A DNA stretch of 9,678 bases from Mycoplasmataceae bacterium (GTDB lineage Bacteria; Bacillota_I; Bacilli_A; Mycoplasmatales; Mycoplasmoidaceae), in contig JAISKE010000026.1 in the NCBI GenBank assembly GCA_031261045.1, positions 1-9,678 of the forward strand. Direction: 5' to 3'. The translations under genes and the position numbers were made by a program. The notes under the pieces were generated by a model. The model saw nothing but the letters and a program-made list of their open reading frames with translations. It was not told the DNA's origin and ran no database searches. This document shows positions 1-7,965 of the stretch, one piece after another; the stretch's first letter is position 1, and every line of letters starts with the position of its first letter.

Positions 1-540
1 AAGTTTGAAATCAATTAGTTTAATACTCATCTTCTTAAAGAAGGCAATTAAGGTTTGATTAATTTTTAGGGCAAATGTTCTAATTGTTTTAATATCTTGT
101 TCAGTCGCCGCGCCAATCGCTACAGCATGGTCGCAATTAATTAATGGGTCACCTAGTGAATCGTCCTTATAAGATAGCTCAAATACTATTTTTTTTAAAG
201 CTGATCCTTCTTTTAGACCTAATCGTTTCGCCATACTACCAGCAGCAATATTACGAATAATTACTTCTAATGGAAGAATTTTTACTTTCTTACATAGTTG
301 ATCTCGGGCATTTAACTTTCTAATAAAATGAGTGGGAACGCCTTTTTTATTCAACATGGCATAGATGATCGAAACAATTTCATTGTTCAGTTCACCTTTT
401 TCCATGATCTCCGCTTTTTTCGCACCGTTTCCAGCGGTTGCTGAATCTTTATAGTGAACAATTACTGCATTGGGAACATTACAAGCGTATAGTTGTTTTG
501 CTTTGCCTTCATATAATAACTTGCCTTGTTTAATCTGCAT
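1..540 (-). CDS. purC: SAICAR synthetase (PurC), 3' end beyond window
   Basis: Phosphoribosylaminoimidazole-succinocarboxamide synthase joins aspartate to CAIR using ATP, a cytosolic step of de novo purine synthesis. The 180 visible residues match the family from the first residue. They show an early [11 protein letters not shown] nucleotide-binding segment, [20 protein letters not shown], the signature [30 protein letters not shown], and LIDFKL at the window edge, where the family normally continues EFG. About 55-60 C-terminal residues are missing because the window ends, not because the gene is broken. The start at 540 is supported by a GGAG Shine-Dalgarno (complement of 546-549) 5 nt upstream and by alignment with the family N-terminus. 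One position differs: the usual Phe in SATAFNG is Gly. The gene follows the dehydrogenase by 33 nt in the same direction, so co-transcription is likely. De novo purine genes are uncommon in mollicutes. Confidence 0.95.
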   Translation of the reverse strand, partial: MQIKQGKLLYEGKAKQLYACNVPNAVIVHYKDSATAGNGAKKAEIMEKGELNNEIVSIIYAMLNKKGVPTHFIRKLNARDQLCKKVKILPLEVIIRNIAAGSMAKRLGLKEGSALKKIVFELSYKDDSLGDPLINCDHAVAIGAATEQDIKTIRTFALKINQTLIAFFKKMSIKLIDFKL

Positions 541-551
541 AATTGCTCCGT

Positions 552-568
552 TTAATACTATGTATTAA
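552..568. repeat. palindrome between the dehydrogenase gene and purC
   Basis: Two perfect 7-base arms, TTAATAC (552-558) and GTATTAA (562-568), flank a 3-base centre. The site lies between the dehydrogenase stop codon and the purC ribosome binding site. It could be a repressor operator or a weak hairpin. In such AT-rich sequence chance is also possible. Confidence 0.35.
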
Positions 569-573
569 TATTA

Positions 574-1734
574 TTATTTTTTAATGTGACTAAACACATA
601 TTTTGCCATACCGGCTTTTTCTGGACGACCAACCACTTTATTGAAGTGATCATTCAATCATTTTATGTCTTTAGGCGTCACTAATTTTATTTGTTCAAAG
701 TCGGTATATTTCTTTGGCATATGAAGCATTGTAATAAATTGATTTAACGCTTTATAAAAAGCTTCTAAAGTATTAACTTTGAAAACATTTCGTGCGAAAT
801 CTAAAGTGATTGCGACAAATTTCTTATTGTGTTCGTTCATATATTTGATATATGTTGGAAAGATTAAAGCTAAGCCGGCGCCGTGTTCTACATCTCATAA
901 TCCACTAACGGCATGCTCCAATCGGTGAGTCATTCAATCACCACCAGAAGTTTCTACACTTGATAATCCATTCAATGCTCAAGAAGATGTTCATAATAAA
1001 TTAGCTCTAGCATTGTAGTCTTGATTGTTTTTCGCTAATTTCATGGCGCAGTCTAAACATACTCGCATGTTAGCAAAGATATATTCGCGAGTCCAATTAA
1101 ACATTTTGTTAGTGTCGTAAAGTTCTTCAGACAAGTGACTAAAAATGTCAAAGATACCACAAGCAGTTTGTCAGGTTGATAAAGTCATAGTATAAGTTGG
1201 GTCTTCAAAACAAACTAAAGGTAAAGCAGTCGGGGTCACTACTCCCATCTTAAAATGAGTGATACTATTAGTAACTACACTGCTAGCATTGTTTTCACTA
1301 CCAGTTGCCGCTAGAGTCACGATACTAAATAATGGAATGGACGGACTCTTGACTTTAGATTGGTCTAAGATATAACTTCAAGTATTTTTATATTGAGGGT
1401 TGGTCGCTAAAATTCCAATAACTTTAGCGGCATCAATTACACTGCCACCACCAGCCGCAATGATTAGATCAACTTTTTCTTTTCGACAAGTTTGTGATGC
1501 TTTATAAATTCCCACATCTCTAGGATTTGGCTCGATACCTCAATGTTGTGCTAATTTAACTTTAGCTTGTTTACAAGCTTTGACAATGGAGTTATATAAC
1601 CCATTGCGTTTAATCGAACCTCCACCATAAGCTAGCAATGCCACTTTAACTTTTTTAAGCTTTAATTCTTTAGCTAATTCCTTATCTACAATTCCCTTAC
1701 CAAAGTAGTAAGTTGGCACTAATTTAAGTTTCAT
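574..1734 (-). CDS. Iron-containing alcohol dehydrogenase, YqhD/butanol dehydrogenase type
   Basis: A 386-residue group III alcohol dehydrogenase, full length for the family. It should interconvert an aldehyde and an alcohol with NAD(P)H in the cytosol; the substrate cannot be told from sequence. The N-terminal dinucleotide-binding half has the GGGS motif (residues 95-98, AAGGGSVIDAAK) and later ATGSENNASSVVTN. The C-terminal half carries all four expected metal ligands: D196 and H200 (DIFSH), H270 (THRLEH) and H284 (VEHG). This spacing matches FucO. The segment around EDPTYTMTLSTWQTACG is typical of the BdhA/YqhD branch. The frame contains about eight TGA codons that must be read as Trp, one TGG, and ends at TAA. 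The ATG at 1734 has AGAGG 9 nt upstream. It is transcribed leftward ahead of purC and diverges from the surface protein gene. The family assignment is sure; a role in fermentative NADH reoxidation is inference. Confidence 0.93.
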
Positions 1735-1743
1735 CGTTTTGAT

Positions 1744-1763
1744 CCTCTATTGACTTAATTATA
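1744..1763 (-). promoter_or_regulatory. Dehydrogenase promoter -10 and RBS
   Basis: On the minus strand a perfect TATAAT (complement of 1758-1763) lies 23 nt before the ATG, with AGAGG (complement of 1744-1748) in between. No convincing -35 is visible. It is 12 bp from the divergent -10 of the surface protein gene, so the two promoters overlap and could compete. Confidence 0.6.
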
Positions 1764-1775
1764 AATAATTTATTT

Positions 1776-1795
1776 TATAATAAATTAACATGAGG
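1776..1795 (+). promoter_or_regulatory. Surface protein promoter -10 and RBS
   Basis: TATAAT at 1776-1781 is followed by GAGG at 1792-1795, 8 nt before the ATG at 1804. TTGACT at 1750-1755 looks like a -35, but its 20-bp spacing is too long for an ideal sigma-A promoter. The leader would be about 16 nt. Confidence 0.55.
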
Positions 1796-1803
1796 TAAGT
1801 GAT

Positions 1804-3405
1804 ATGGATGATAGAAAACGCAGAATTATAATTGGATGTTCGATTGGTAGTGCTGCAGTTTTAATGACTGGTACTGGTATTGGTGTTGGTTATGCTATTT
1901 GGCATAATAAAAACACAAATCCTACACCCCCCCCTATTCCTGAACCTATTTATACTATTTCGTGCGATAGTATACAACTAAATAGAATTGGGCAGAAGAC
2001 ACAAATTAGACAGTTCAATAATTTGAAGACAACTACTGACATTACTAGTTTCCAAATTGACAATACCAATAATGCTCACGTCATTAACAACAATGAAATT
2101 GAAATGACTTCCTTCCCATTGAGTGACACCCAAATTGTTATTTCTGGAATAATTAATGGCACCGTCGTAGCTACTACCACTATCGTTTTGTCGGTGGATT
2201 CTAGAGTAAATTTAAGTGTCCTATCTCACACTATGAATCAAAACGGAATGGTTTTAGGTGTCAACAATCCATTGGGTGTTACTCCTCAGGATGGTCTAAA
2301 CTTAGAATCTTTGCCATCATTGCTAGATAATATTTCATTATTATTATCTACAATATCGCCTAACATCACTACCACTGATTATACTTTTTTAACCGATGTT
2401 GGAACTTCTCGCACAAGCATGAGCACACATGTTGCAAACGATTTTGAATTAACTATCGAAGCTAATAGCAATAGCGAACATATAAAGGGAATTGTGACAC
2501 TAACATGGAAGTTGTGTATTTTTGATGTTGATGATGTCGACTCAAATTGAATACCTTTTAATTATTTTTCTTATTCGTTCGACGGTTCTAAACTCTTAGG
2601 GTTATTACCAGGAGTCAATATTTCATCATATACAACTATCCACGCCCCTAATTGATCTACAACAATTGAGACAGGTTATGGATATTGGGAAAGTTTTCTA
2701 ACAACTACTGGCCCCGGGGCAACAATTACTCACTTAGAGTTAAACAATGTTACTACATTTAATACTACGTTTCGATCATGTAATTCTTTGACGAGTGCAG
2801 ATTTAAGTTCATTAAAACCCGTTCTAAATAATGGTAATTTTTTACCTGTCGGTGCTTTTTATAGCTGTCGTAATCTTGCTAGCGTAACTTTACCGAATCA
2901 ACAAATGAAATTACCGCAAGGTGCTTTTCAATATTGCCCTTTACTATCGTTTGATTTTACTAATGTTACAGAACTTGGATTATATGCATGCGCCTGGGGT
3001 TCTTTTACAGTTGCACTATTACCTACAATAAATCTATTTTATGATTTCTCGTTAGGTAGTAACAGCAATCTTACAAGTGTTTATATTGGATCGGATTATT
3101 TTGCATTAAGCATAAGTGATGTTTCTCCTTTCGCTAGCGATAATAATCTTGCTCATTTTGGTTTGTTGCCTAAACCTAATGAATTTGTTGATGCTGTGAA
3201 TTTGTGTGCTTCCATTACTAGCACTACACATTTTTTCTGGCGCACTAATTTTGAAGGTAAGGAAGCTCTTTTAGGTACTAGCTCATTCCCTATGGAAATC
3301 TATCACGCATCTTATCCGTGTAAAATACCAGGGCACTTAACGGAAACATGACTTGAAGCTTACACTAGTGAATATCCGGCGATGGTCTTTTCTTCTGATG
3401 TCTAG
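1804..3405 (+). CDS. Membrane-anchored BspA-like leucine-rich repeat surface protein
   Basis: A 533-residue protein once three in-frame TGA codons (2548, 2653, 3349) are read as Trp; it ends at TAG 3403-3405. The N-terminus is basic (MDDRKRR), followed by a hydrophobic segment at about residues 8-33 and a Pro-rich linker (PTPPPIPEP) from about residue 40. This is a signal anchor that puts the rest outside the cell. IIGC resembles a lipobox but lies before the hydrophobic core, so lipidation is unlikely. Residues about 50-130 are Thr/Asn-rich beta sequence like a bacterial Ig-like domain (weak call). From about residue 340, repeats of LRR_5/BspA type appear: GAFYSC at 350 and GAFQYC at 373, a 23-residue period, then NLTSVYIGSDYF. 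BspA-type repeats in other organisms mediate adhesion; a host-binding role here is inference. A C8 run at 1927-1934 encodes part of the Pro linker and could shift the frame. Confidence 0.82.
1927..1934 (+). repeat. C8 homopolymer tract inside surface protein gene
   Basis: Eight consecutive C bases encode part of the proline linker just after the membrane anchor (codons 42-44). The frame is open at this length; a gain or loss of one C would shift it and prevent synthesis of the extracellular region. I saw no other G or C run this long in the window. Confidence 0.9.
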
Positions 3406-3432
3406 TAAGAAATAATAATTAGTGCAAAAAGT

Positions 3433-3467
3433 AGTCATTTGTGCCATTAAATATATGGCATTTGACT
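3433..3467 (+). terminator. Imperfect hairpin after the surface protein gene
   Basis: The inner stem TGCCAT (3442-3447) pairs with ATGGCA (3455-3460), and the outer arms AGTC (3433-3436) and GACT (3464-3467) pair around an internal loop. Only three T follow the inner stem, so termination would be weak. It lies 28 nt after the stop codon. Confidence 0.4.
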
Positions 3468-3500
3468 TAATTATAGTTAGATATGACTCTATTTATGAGT

Positions 3501-3531
3501 ACTATATAGTAAATATTTTAATATATATTAA
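3501..3531. repeat. Two AT-rich palindromes upstream of topA
   Basis: ACTATATAGT (3501-3510) and TTAATATATATTAA (3518-3531) are each perfectly palindromic. They lie 60-90 nt upstream of the topA start, in the gap after the surface protein gene. They could bind a dimeric regulator or respond to supercoiling. AT-rich sequence makes chance plausible. Confidence 0.35.
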
Positions 3532-3538
3532 GGTTGGG

Positions 3539-3581
3539 TTTTCTTCACAAATATAAGAAAAGGCCGTTGGTTTGGTATAAT
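3539..3581 (+). promoter_or_regulatory. topA promoter, extended -10 with short leader
   Basis: TGGTATAAT (3573-3581) is an extended -10 of the TGnTATAAT type; no -35 is evident. Transcription should begin near 3588, about 5 nt before the ATG at 3593, so no Shine-Dalgarno is possible. Just upstream, TTTTCTT (3539-3545) and AAGAAAA (3555-3561) are complementary across 9 nt and cover the place of a -35. Confidence 0.65.
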
Positions 3582-3592
3582 GAAAAAGATAT

Positions 3593-5776
3593 ATGAGTAA
3601 AAATTTATTGATTATTGAATCACCTAACAAAATCGAAACGATTGGTAAATATCTTAAAGAATTAGATTTTAAAATCATGGCCACCATCGGTCACATTCGT
3701 GACTTGCCGTCGAATAATTTAGGGTTTGACGAGAAGACTTTAGAACCAAAATGAATCGTTCCTTCTAAGAAACCTAAAGGAATGGCTAACGCCAAAACAA
3801 AGCAACAAATCATTAGCGAAATTAAAGAAGCCGCTAGTAAAGCTGATAAGATTTATCTAGCTTCTGACCCTGATCGTGAAGGAGAAGCGATTGCTTGACA
3901 CGTTTACGAGATTCTTTCTGATAAAGATAAAGCTAAGTGTTACCGAATTACCTTTAATGAAATTACTAAGACAGCAATCTTAGATGCTTTAGAACGCCCT
4001 AGACAAATTGACATTCGTTGAGTACAATCTCAATTTGCCCGACGTATCTTAGATAGATTGGTAGGTTTCAAGCTTTCCAAACTAGTTAGACAGAAAATGC
4101 GAGCTACTTCGGCCGGTCGTGTACAAACCGTTGCTCTTAAGTTCATTTATGATCGTGAAAAAGAAATCGAAAAATTTAAAGAAACTAAGTGGTGAACATT
4201 AGATGTTACTTTAAAAAACAAAACTGAATTAAATCTTCGTGAAGTAAGTAAGAAATTAAAAGACGTAAAGGTTACCACCCCTGGTGATGCGGAAGGATCT
4301 AACGTTTATTTTGCCGATGAAGCTTCTGCTAACACTGTAAAGAAATCATTAACCGATAAATATAAAATTTATTCGATTGATGATCCTAAGAATAAAACTA
4401 ACAATCCTCGCGAACCGTATAAAACCTCTACGCTACAACAAGATGCGATTAATAAATTAGGTTGAAACGTTGGTAAGGTAACTCACGTTGCTCAAAGTCT
4501 ATATGAAGGTATTAAGTTAAAAGGTGAACACACCGCTTTAATTTCTTACCCTAGAACCGATAGTATTCGTATTTCAGAAACATTTAGTAACACCGCTAAA
4601 GATTTCATCTTAAAAAAATATGGTGAGAAGTATTACCAATTTAGAACCTTTGGTGCAAAGAAAAAAACAGAAGACAATGTACAAGATGCTCACGAGGCGA
4701 TTCGTATCATTGATCCGGCCATGACTCCTGAATCATTAAAGAGTTTGATTACCCGTGAAGAATATTCTTTATATAAACTAGTTTGAACTCGAACCATTGC
4801 CGCTTACATGACTCCTGCAGTTTATGAAGTAACCATTGTGCGTTTACAAAATAACGATAATAAATTCTATACCTATAACCGTAGGTTATTATTCGACGGA
4901 TATAAAAAGATTTATCAGCATTATGAAGATACTGAATCTGAATATCTAATTGAATTAAGCAAACTTCGTGTCGGTCAAGTATTGGCAGCTGAAATTGTAG
5001 ACGTTAAGGAACATACATCTCAACCACCAGCTCGTTACAATCAAGCAAGCTTAATTAAAGCATTAGAAGAAGCGGGCGTTGGTCGTCCTTCAACATTCAA
5101 CAGCATGGCTAATATTGCCGTAGCTCGCGGATACGCTAAACTAGATGGTAGAGCGTTCGTCATGCTACCGATTGGTAACACCGTAATTGAAGGGCTAAGC
5201 AAATACTTCCCTGAAATTACCGATAAAACTTTCACTAAAGATATGGAAGAACACCTAGATGAAATCGCTAATAAAGATGAAAAATGAAAAGAATGAATCT
5301 TGGATGATTTTAAACCAACCTTTGATAAGGAACTTAAAACTGCTGACGAGGAAATGAAAGTTTTAGAACCCGAACAAGTTGGCAGAATGTGCCCGCAATG
5401 TGGTAAACCATTAATCTATCGTACTAGCAAGAGAACTGGCGTTCAATTTATTGGATGTTCTGGTTTCCCTGCTTGTAAGTACGTGGAGTTCCCTAATTCT
5501 CCTAAACGAGTAGTGCTTGAAGAGAAGTGCCCATTGTGTGGTAAACCTCTAATCGAGCGTCATAATAAACGTGGCGAAATGTTTATCGGTTGTACTGGCT
5601 TCCCTAAATGTCGTTACTTACGTAAAACCGGTAAAGACGGTAAAGTGGTTGAGTTCAAAAACAATGAACCTAGAACTAGTAAGTATGGTAGATTTGGTAA
5701 GAAGAAAACATTTGCTGCTACTAAGAAAACCACAAGTAAAGCAAAGAAACCCACTGTTAAAAAAACTAAACGATAA
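3593..5776 (+). CDS. topA: DNA topoisomerase I (type IA)
   Basis: A 727-residue enzyme that relaxes negative supercoils by cutting one strand and forming a 5'-phosphotyrosine link. The toprim domain is at the N-terminus, with E9 in IIESPNKIETIGKYL and the metal motif D92-P-D94-R-E96 (SDPDREGEAIAWH). The catalytic tyrosine is Y319 in ISYPRTDS, the same number as in E. coli TopA. Further family motifs are SAGRVQTVALK, DAHEAIRI and EAGVGRPSTF. The C-terminus has two C4 zinc fingers, CPQCGKPL...GCSGFPAC and CPLCGKPL...GCTGFPKC, then a Lys/Thr-rich basic tail likely to bind DNA. Eight TGA codons serve as Trp; without code 4 the gene would seem to be in pieces. The ATG at 3593 fits the family N-terminus. 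trxA starts 9 nt after the stop, suggesting one operon. Confidence 0.97.
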
Positions 5777-5785
5777 TTAGTTATT

Positions 5786-6100
5786 ATGGCAGTGAAACAA
5801 ATTAAAACATTCGATGAATTTAAAAACATCATTAACAAAGGTGTAACCTTTGTAGACTTCTTCACCACCTGGTGTGGCCCATGTAAAATGTTGTCGCCCA
5901 TTGTTGATGAAGTTAGTGAAGAAGTAACTAATATGAAATTTATTAAAGTAGACATTGACCAAATGCACGATGCCGCTGAAGTATATGGCGTTCAATCAAT
6001 TCCTACTATTATTATTTTTAAAGATGGCAAACCAATCAATAGTTTCTTAGGTTATCGCCCCAAGAGCGAAGTTTTAAAATTCATCAACGAAAAAAAATAG
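5786..6100 (+). CDS. trxA: Thioredoxin
   Basis: A 104-residue protein, the usual length of a single-domain thioredoxin. It reduces protein disulfides in the cytosol and is itself recycled by thioredoxin reductase, which is not in this window. The redox site is W29-C30-G-P-C33, the buried Asp is D24 (FVDFF), and the cis-proline is P73 in QSIPTIIIF. The glycine turn near the end (SFLGYRPKSEV) is also present. It starts 9 nt after the topA stop with no Shine-Dalgarno, so translation probably relies on coupling to topA. Its TAG stop forms the base of the terminator hairpin at 6098-6119. Confidence 0.96.
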   Translation: MAVKQIKTFDEFKNIINKGVTFVDFFTTWCGPCKMLSPIVDEVSEEVTNMKFIKVDIDQMHDAAEVYGVQSIPTIIIFKDGKPINSFLGYRPKSEVLKFINEKK

Positions 6101-6131
6101 CTGAAATTTAATTCAACTATTTTCTTTTTTT
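6090..6131. terminator. Bidirectional terminator between trxA and the Cys-rich peptide gene
   Basis: Arms TAGCTGAA (6098-6105) and TTCAACTA (6112-6119) form an 8-position stem with one C/A mismatch and a 6-nt loop. On the plus strand it is followed by TTTTCTTTTTTT. On the minus strand it is followed by T8 (complement of 6090-6097). It can end transcription both from topA-trxA and from the minus-strand genes. The stop codons of trxA and of the small gene are the two outer ends of the stem. Confidence 0.7.
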
Positions 6132-6191
6132 CTTACCGCATCCACATCCACATGAACATGATTTTTTAGCGGTTTTCTTCTTTGCTGGCAT
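6117..6191 (-). CDS. 24-residue Lys-rich peptide with CSCGCGC motif
   Basis: A small gene with full expression signals: TATAAT (complement of 6211-6216), AGGAGGG Shine-Dalgarno (complement of 6198-6204) about 7 nt before the ATG, a TAG stop, and a terminator. The peptide starts MPAKKKTAKKS, has C12, C14, C16 and C18 in the pattern CSCGCGC, and ends GKKKRK. Alternating Cys-x-Cys is known from metallothioneins and other metal-binding peptides, so binding of Zn, Cu or Fe is plausible. The very basic flanks (11 Lys/Arg in all) suggest nucleic acid or membrane contact. There is no signal peptide. I do not recognise a named family. It converges on trxA and follows rnhC by about 48 nt in the same direction, but has its own promoter. 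The strong ribosome binding site suggests high expression. Confidence 0.75.
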   Translation of the reverse strand: MPAKKKTAKKSCSCGCGCGKKKRK

Positions 6192-6197
6192 ATTAAG

Positions 6198-6216
6198 CCC
6201 TCCTGTTCTTATTATA
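6198..6216 (-). promoter_or_regulatory. Promoter -10 and strong RBS of the Cys-rich peptide gene
   Basis: On the minus strand TATAAT (6216 to 6211) is followed by AGGAGGG (6204 to 6198). The expected transcript start is near 6204-6206, giving a leader of about 13-15 nt that is almost all Shine-Dalgarno. No -35 match is seen. This is the most complete ribosome binding site in the window. Confidence 0.7.
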
Positions 6217-6239
6217 ATGAAGCGATTATCTTTTAGGAG

Positions 6240-7127
6240 TTAATTGATTACTTTATTAGTTGTTTTAAAATCAATCTTCACATATTTATTTAATAAAGCA
6301 CGTCCGCCTTTTTTGTAAACATACTTAGCTTGATCAATAATTTTAGGATTAGAAGCGCCTAACAATAATTTTAATCCAAGTTGTTTGCCTAGTTCATTCA
6401 TGTGTTGAAGAAAAGCGACACGAGCAATAATACTAGCTGCTGCAACCGCTAAATATTTATTCTCAGCCTTAGTTTCAAAACGCGCAATAGGGAATGGATG
6501 CGGAATGTTTAATAAATTAAAGTATCGATTATAAGTTGCTTTTTCAGCGTACTGATCCATAATCACTGAAACATCTTCAGACAAACCGTTATCTTTCACC
6601 AACTTTTTAATTGTCTTGTCATGCATACAAGTTTTGATGGCATGAGTATTATGAAATTTACCAACTAATTCGTTGTACTTCTCTGGCGAGTAAACTAAAC
6701 AAGCATATTTGACTATCTTATATATTCCTGGAGCCATTCTAATCATTTGTTCATCCGATAAATTCTTAGAATCTTTTACACCCAATGCACGAAGTGCATT
6801 TTCATTTGACTTCTTTAAATACACTGCGCAAGTAACTAAACCACCAAAATAATCGCCAACACCAACTTCATCACAACCAATATAATTTGGCGTAATCGGT
6901 TTTGTGTCCGCTTTATTAGCATCGCCAATTAGTGACTTACCAAATTCGTCCGCATTAGGGCCTTGAACTAGCATTTTAAAAGTGCGATAGATACTAACGG
7001 TTTTCTTATCAACTTTATATAAATATAAAAGTGTGGGGTTATTTGGGTGCGGCATTTTATATCTCGCTAATTTCTCAACTACTTTCTTATATTGTCAATT
7101 CGTTAATGTAACTGTGTATGTTTGCAT
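6240..7127 (-). CDS. rnhC: Ribonuclease HIII
   Basis: A 295-residue RNase H2-fold enzyme that cuts RNA in RNA:DNA hybrids, acting in replication and R-loop removal. Residues 1 to about 75 form the TBP-like substrate-binding domain specific to RNase HIII (MQTYTVTLTNWQYKKVVEKL and on to QGPNADEFGKSL). The catalytic domain starts with IGCDEVGVGDYFGG, with D86 and E87. It continues with LGVKDSKNLSD, D191 in VIMDQYAEKATY, and FETKAENKYLAVAAASIIAR, all family motifs. The internal ATG at 7055 would remove 24 residues of the first domain; one TGA (Trp) separates it from the true start. The ATG at 7127 lies exactly 6 nt after a TATAAT box, so the mRNA is probably leaderless. The gene diverges from the DivIVA/GpsB-like gene. 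Confidence 0.95.
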
Positions 7128-7133
7128 GGTCCA

Positions 7134-7139
7134 ATTATA
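7134..7139 (-). promoter_or_regulatory. rnhC -10 box, leaderless start
   Basis: TATAAT on the minus strand ends 6 nt before the ATG at 7127. With normal -10 to +1 spacing the first transcribed base is the A of the start codon. There is no Shine-Dalgarno, and no clear -35. Confidence 0.65.
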
Positions 7140-7141
7140 AA

Positions 7142-7170
7142 TTGTTTAAATAATATTTTCATTGTAAAAT
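7142..7170 (+). promoter_or_regulatory. Promoter of the DivIVA/GpsB-like gene
   Basis: TTGTTT (7142-7147) and TAAAAT (7165-7170) are separated by 17 bp. The start should be near 7177, 7 nt before the ATG at 7184, leaving no room for a ribosome binding site. The -35 lies next to the rnhC -10 on the other strand, so the two promoters share the 56-bp gap. Confidence 0.55.
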
Positions 7171-7183
7171 ATGTAATAAGACT

Positions 7184-7522
7184 ATGCCAAATCCAATAGA
7201 CGAACAATTAAAACTAATTCTTGATAAAAAATTTAATAAAAGTATCCATGCAGGATATGACCCTGAAGATGTTGATGCTTTTTTTGATGAAGTATCTCAA
7301 TTCATTATTAAAATTCGCGATGCTGCCCAAGATTTAAAATCTAATGAGAAACAATTACAAGAACGAATTAAGCAATTGGGTAACCAAATTGAAATTCTTA
7401 ACAAAGGCAATTTAGCACTAACTCAAGAAAATGAAACCTTGCGTAAAGATGGTTACGGTGCTCAACGTACTATTCAAAACGATGACGAAGTCATCAAACG
7501 TAATTCTGAACTTAAAAAATAA
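7184..7522 (+). CDS. gpsB: DivIVA/GpsB-like cell division protein
   Basis: A 112-residue protein. The N-terminal 50 residues match the DivIVA/GpsB membrane-targeting domain: ILDKKFNKSIHAGYDPEDVDAFFDEVSQFI fits its F-x(n)-GYdxxeVDxFLDxv pattern. A heptad-rich coiled coil follows, from about residue 42 to 90, and then a polar, charged tail. The length is near that of GpsB (about 100) and well short of DivIVA (about 160 or more). In Firmicutes these proteins gather peptidoglycan synthases at the division site. A mollicute lacks a wall, so the role here is unknown; membrane-curvature sensing or protein scaffolding is inference. There is no Shine-Dalgarno, and the leader is very short. The mobile DNA starts downstream of this gene. 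The symbol follows the length and is less certain than the domain. Confidence 0.72.
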   Translation: MPNPIDEQLKLILDKKFNKSIHAGYDPEDVDAFFDEVSQFIIKIRDAAQDLKSNEKQLQERIKQLGNQIEILNKGNLALTQENETLRKDGYGAQRTIQNDDEVIKRNSELKK

Positions 7523-7662
7523 CTATAAAACTACTTTAAAATAGCTTAACAAATTCGAGACAAATCTCGGACAAGGTGAGGTACTATTTAGTTGATAATC
7601 GTATTCCAAAGGTGGTCTGGCACGGTTATAGGCATAATACTTTTTAAGGGAGATATTAAGCC
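7523..7662 (+). other. Noncoding gap at left side of the mobile region
   Basis: No reading frame is supported here. TAAAAT at 7538-7543 could be a -10 for a transcript starting near 7550. Soon after it CGAGA and TCTCG form a 5-bp stem with a CAAA loop, without a following T run. CATAAT (7633-7638) and AAGGGAG (7646-7652) are the likely -10 and ribosome binding site of the next reading frame. The left end of the IS-like sequence should be in this stretch, but I could not find a clear terminal inverted repeat. Confidence 0.4.
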
Positions 7663-7965
7663 ATGAGAAAGGCAAACAATGAGCCGTTGATGAGGAAGGC
7701 GGTTTCTTTATTAAAGAAAGGGCATTCATTTACCCAAGTAGGTAAAATGCTTAAAGTAGCACCGACATCAGTCATATATTGAAAGAATAAGATTGATTTC
7801 GAACGAACCAGTAGGGTTTATATAGATACTCGGTTGATTGCGTCCAAGCAATACGGGAAGATGACGACAAGACAATTACAAATTGTTTTGTGATTACAGC
7901 GAGAACTACGCAAGAAATGTGAGAATTATTTATTTGAGGTTGCCGATGTTAAACCTCGATTCTAA
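7663..7965 (+). CDS. Small helix-turn-helix protein of IS3-like element (orfA)
   Basis: A 100-residue reading frame with two TGA codons read as Trp. Residues about 9-42 (PLMRKAVSLLKKGHSFTQ, then VGKMLKVAPTSVIYWKNK) form a transposase-type helix-turn-helix that would bind element ends. Residues about 68-90 (MTTRQLQIVLWLQRELRKKC) look helical, like the dimerising C-terminus of IS3 orfA proteins. AAGGGAG (7646-7652) lies 10 nt before the ATG. The 3' end overlaps the next frame by 20 nt. Reaching that frame by frameshifting would need +1, whereas IS3 elements usually use -1; the second frame has its own start, so separate translation is likelier. The assignment rests on the fold pattern and the neighbour. 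A stand-alone regulator is possible. Confidence 0.6.

Noticed and set aside
1804..1860. Lipoprotein signal peptide in the surface protein
   Set aside because: The IIGC sequence comes before the hydrophobic stretch, too close to the N-terminus for a normal lipobox; a signal anchor fits better.
2788..3351. Separate LRR protein starting at TTG 2788
   Set aside because: It is in frame with 1804-2550 and split only by TGA codons; both parts belong to one 533-residue protein.
4808..5287. Apparent separate gene inside the topoisomerase region
   Set aside because: It is an in-frame part of topA bounded by TGA codons; with TGA as Trp the whole 3593-5776 frame is continuous.
5614..5955. Minus-strand reading frame opposite topA and trxA
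   Set aside because: It is antisense to two well-identified genes, has no recognisable domain, and looks like a shadow frame.
7550..7662. RNase P RNA (rnpB)
   Set aside because: The nearly universal GAGGAAAGTCC core is not present here or further downstream, so the gene cannot be called.
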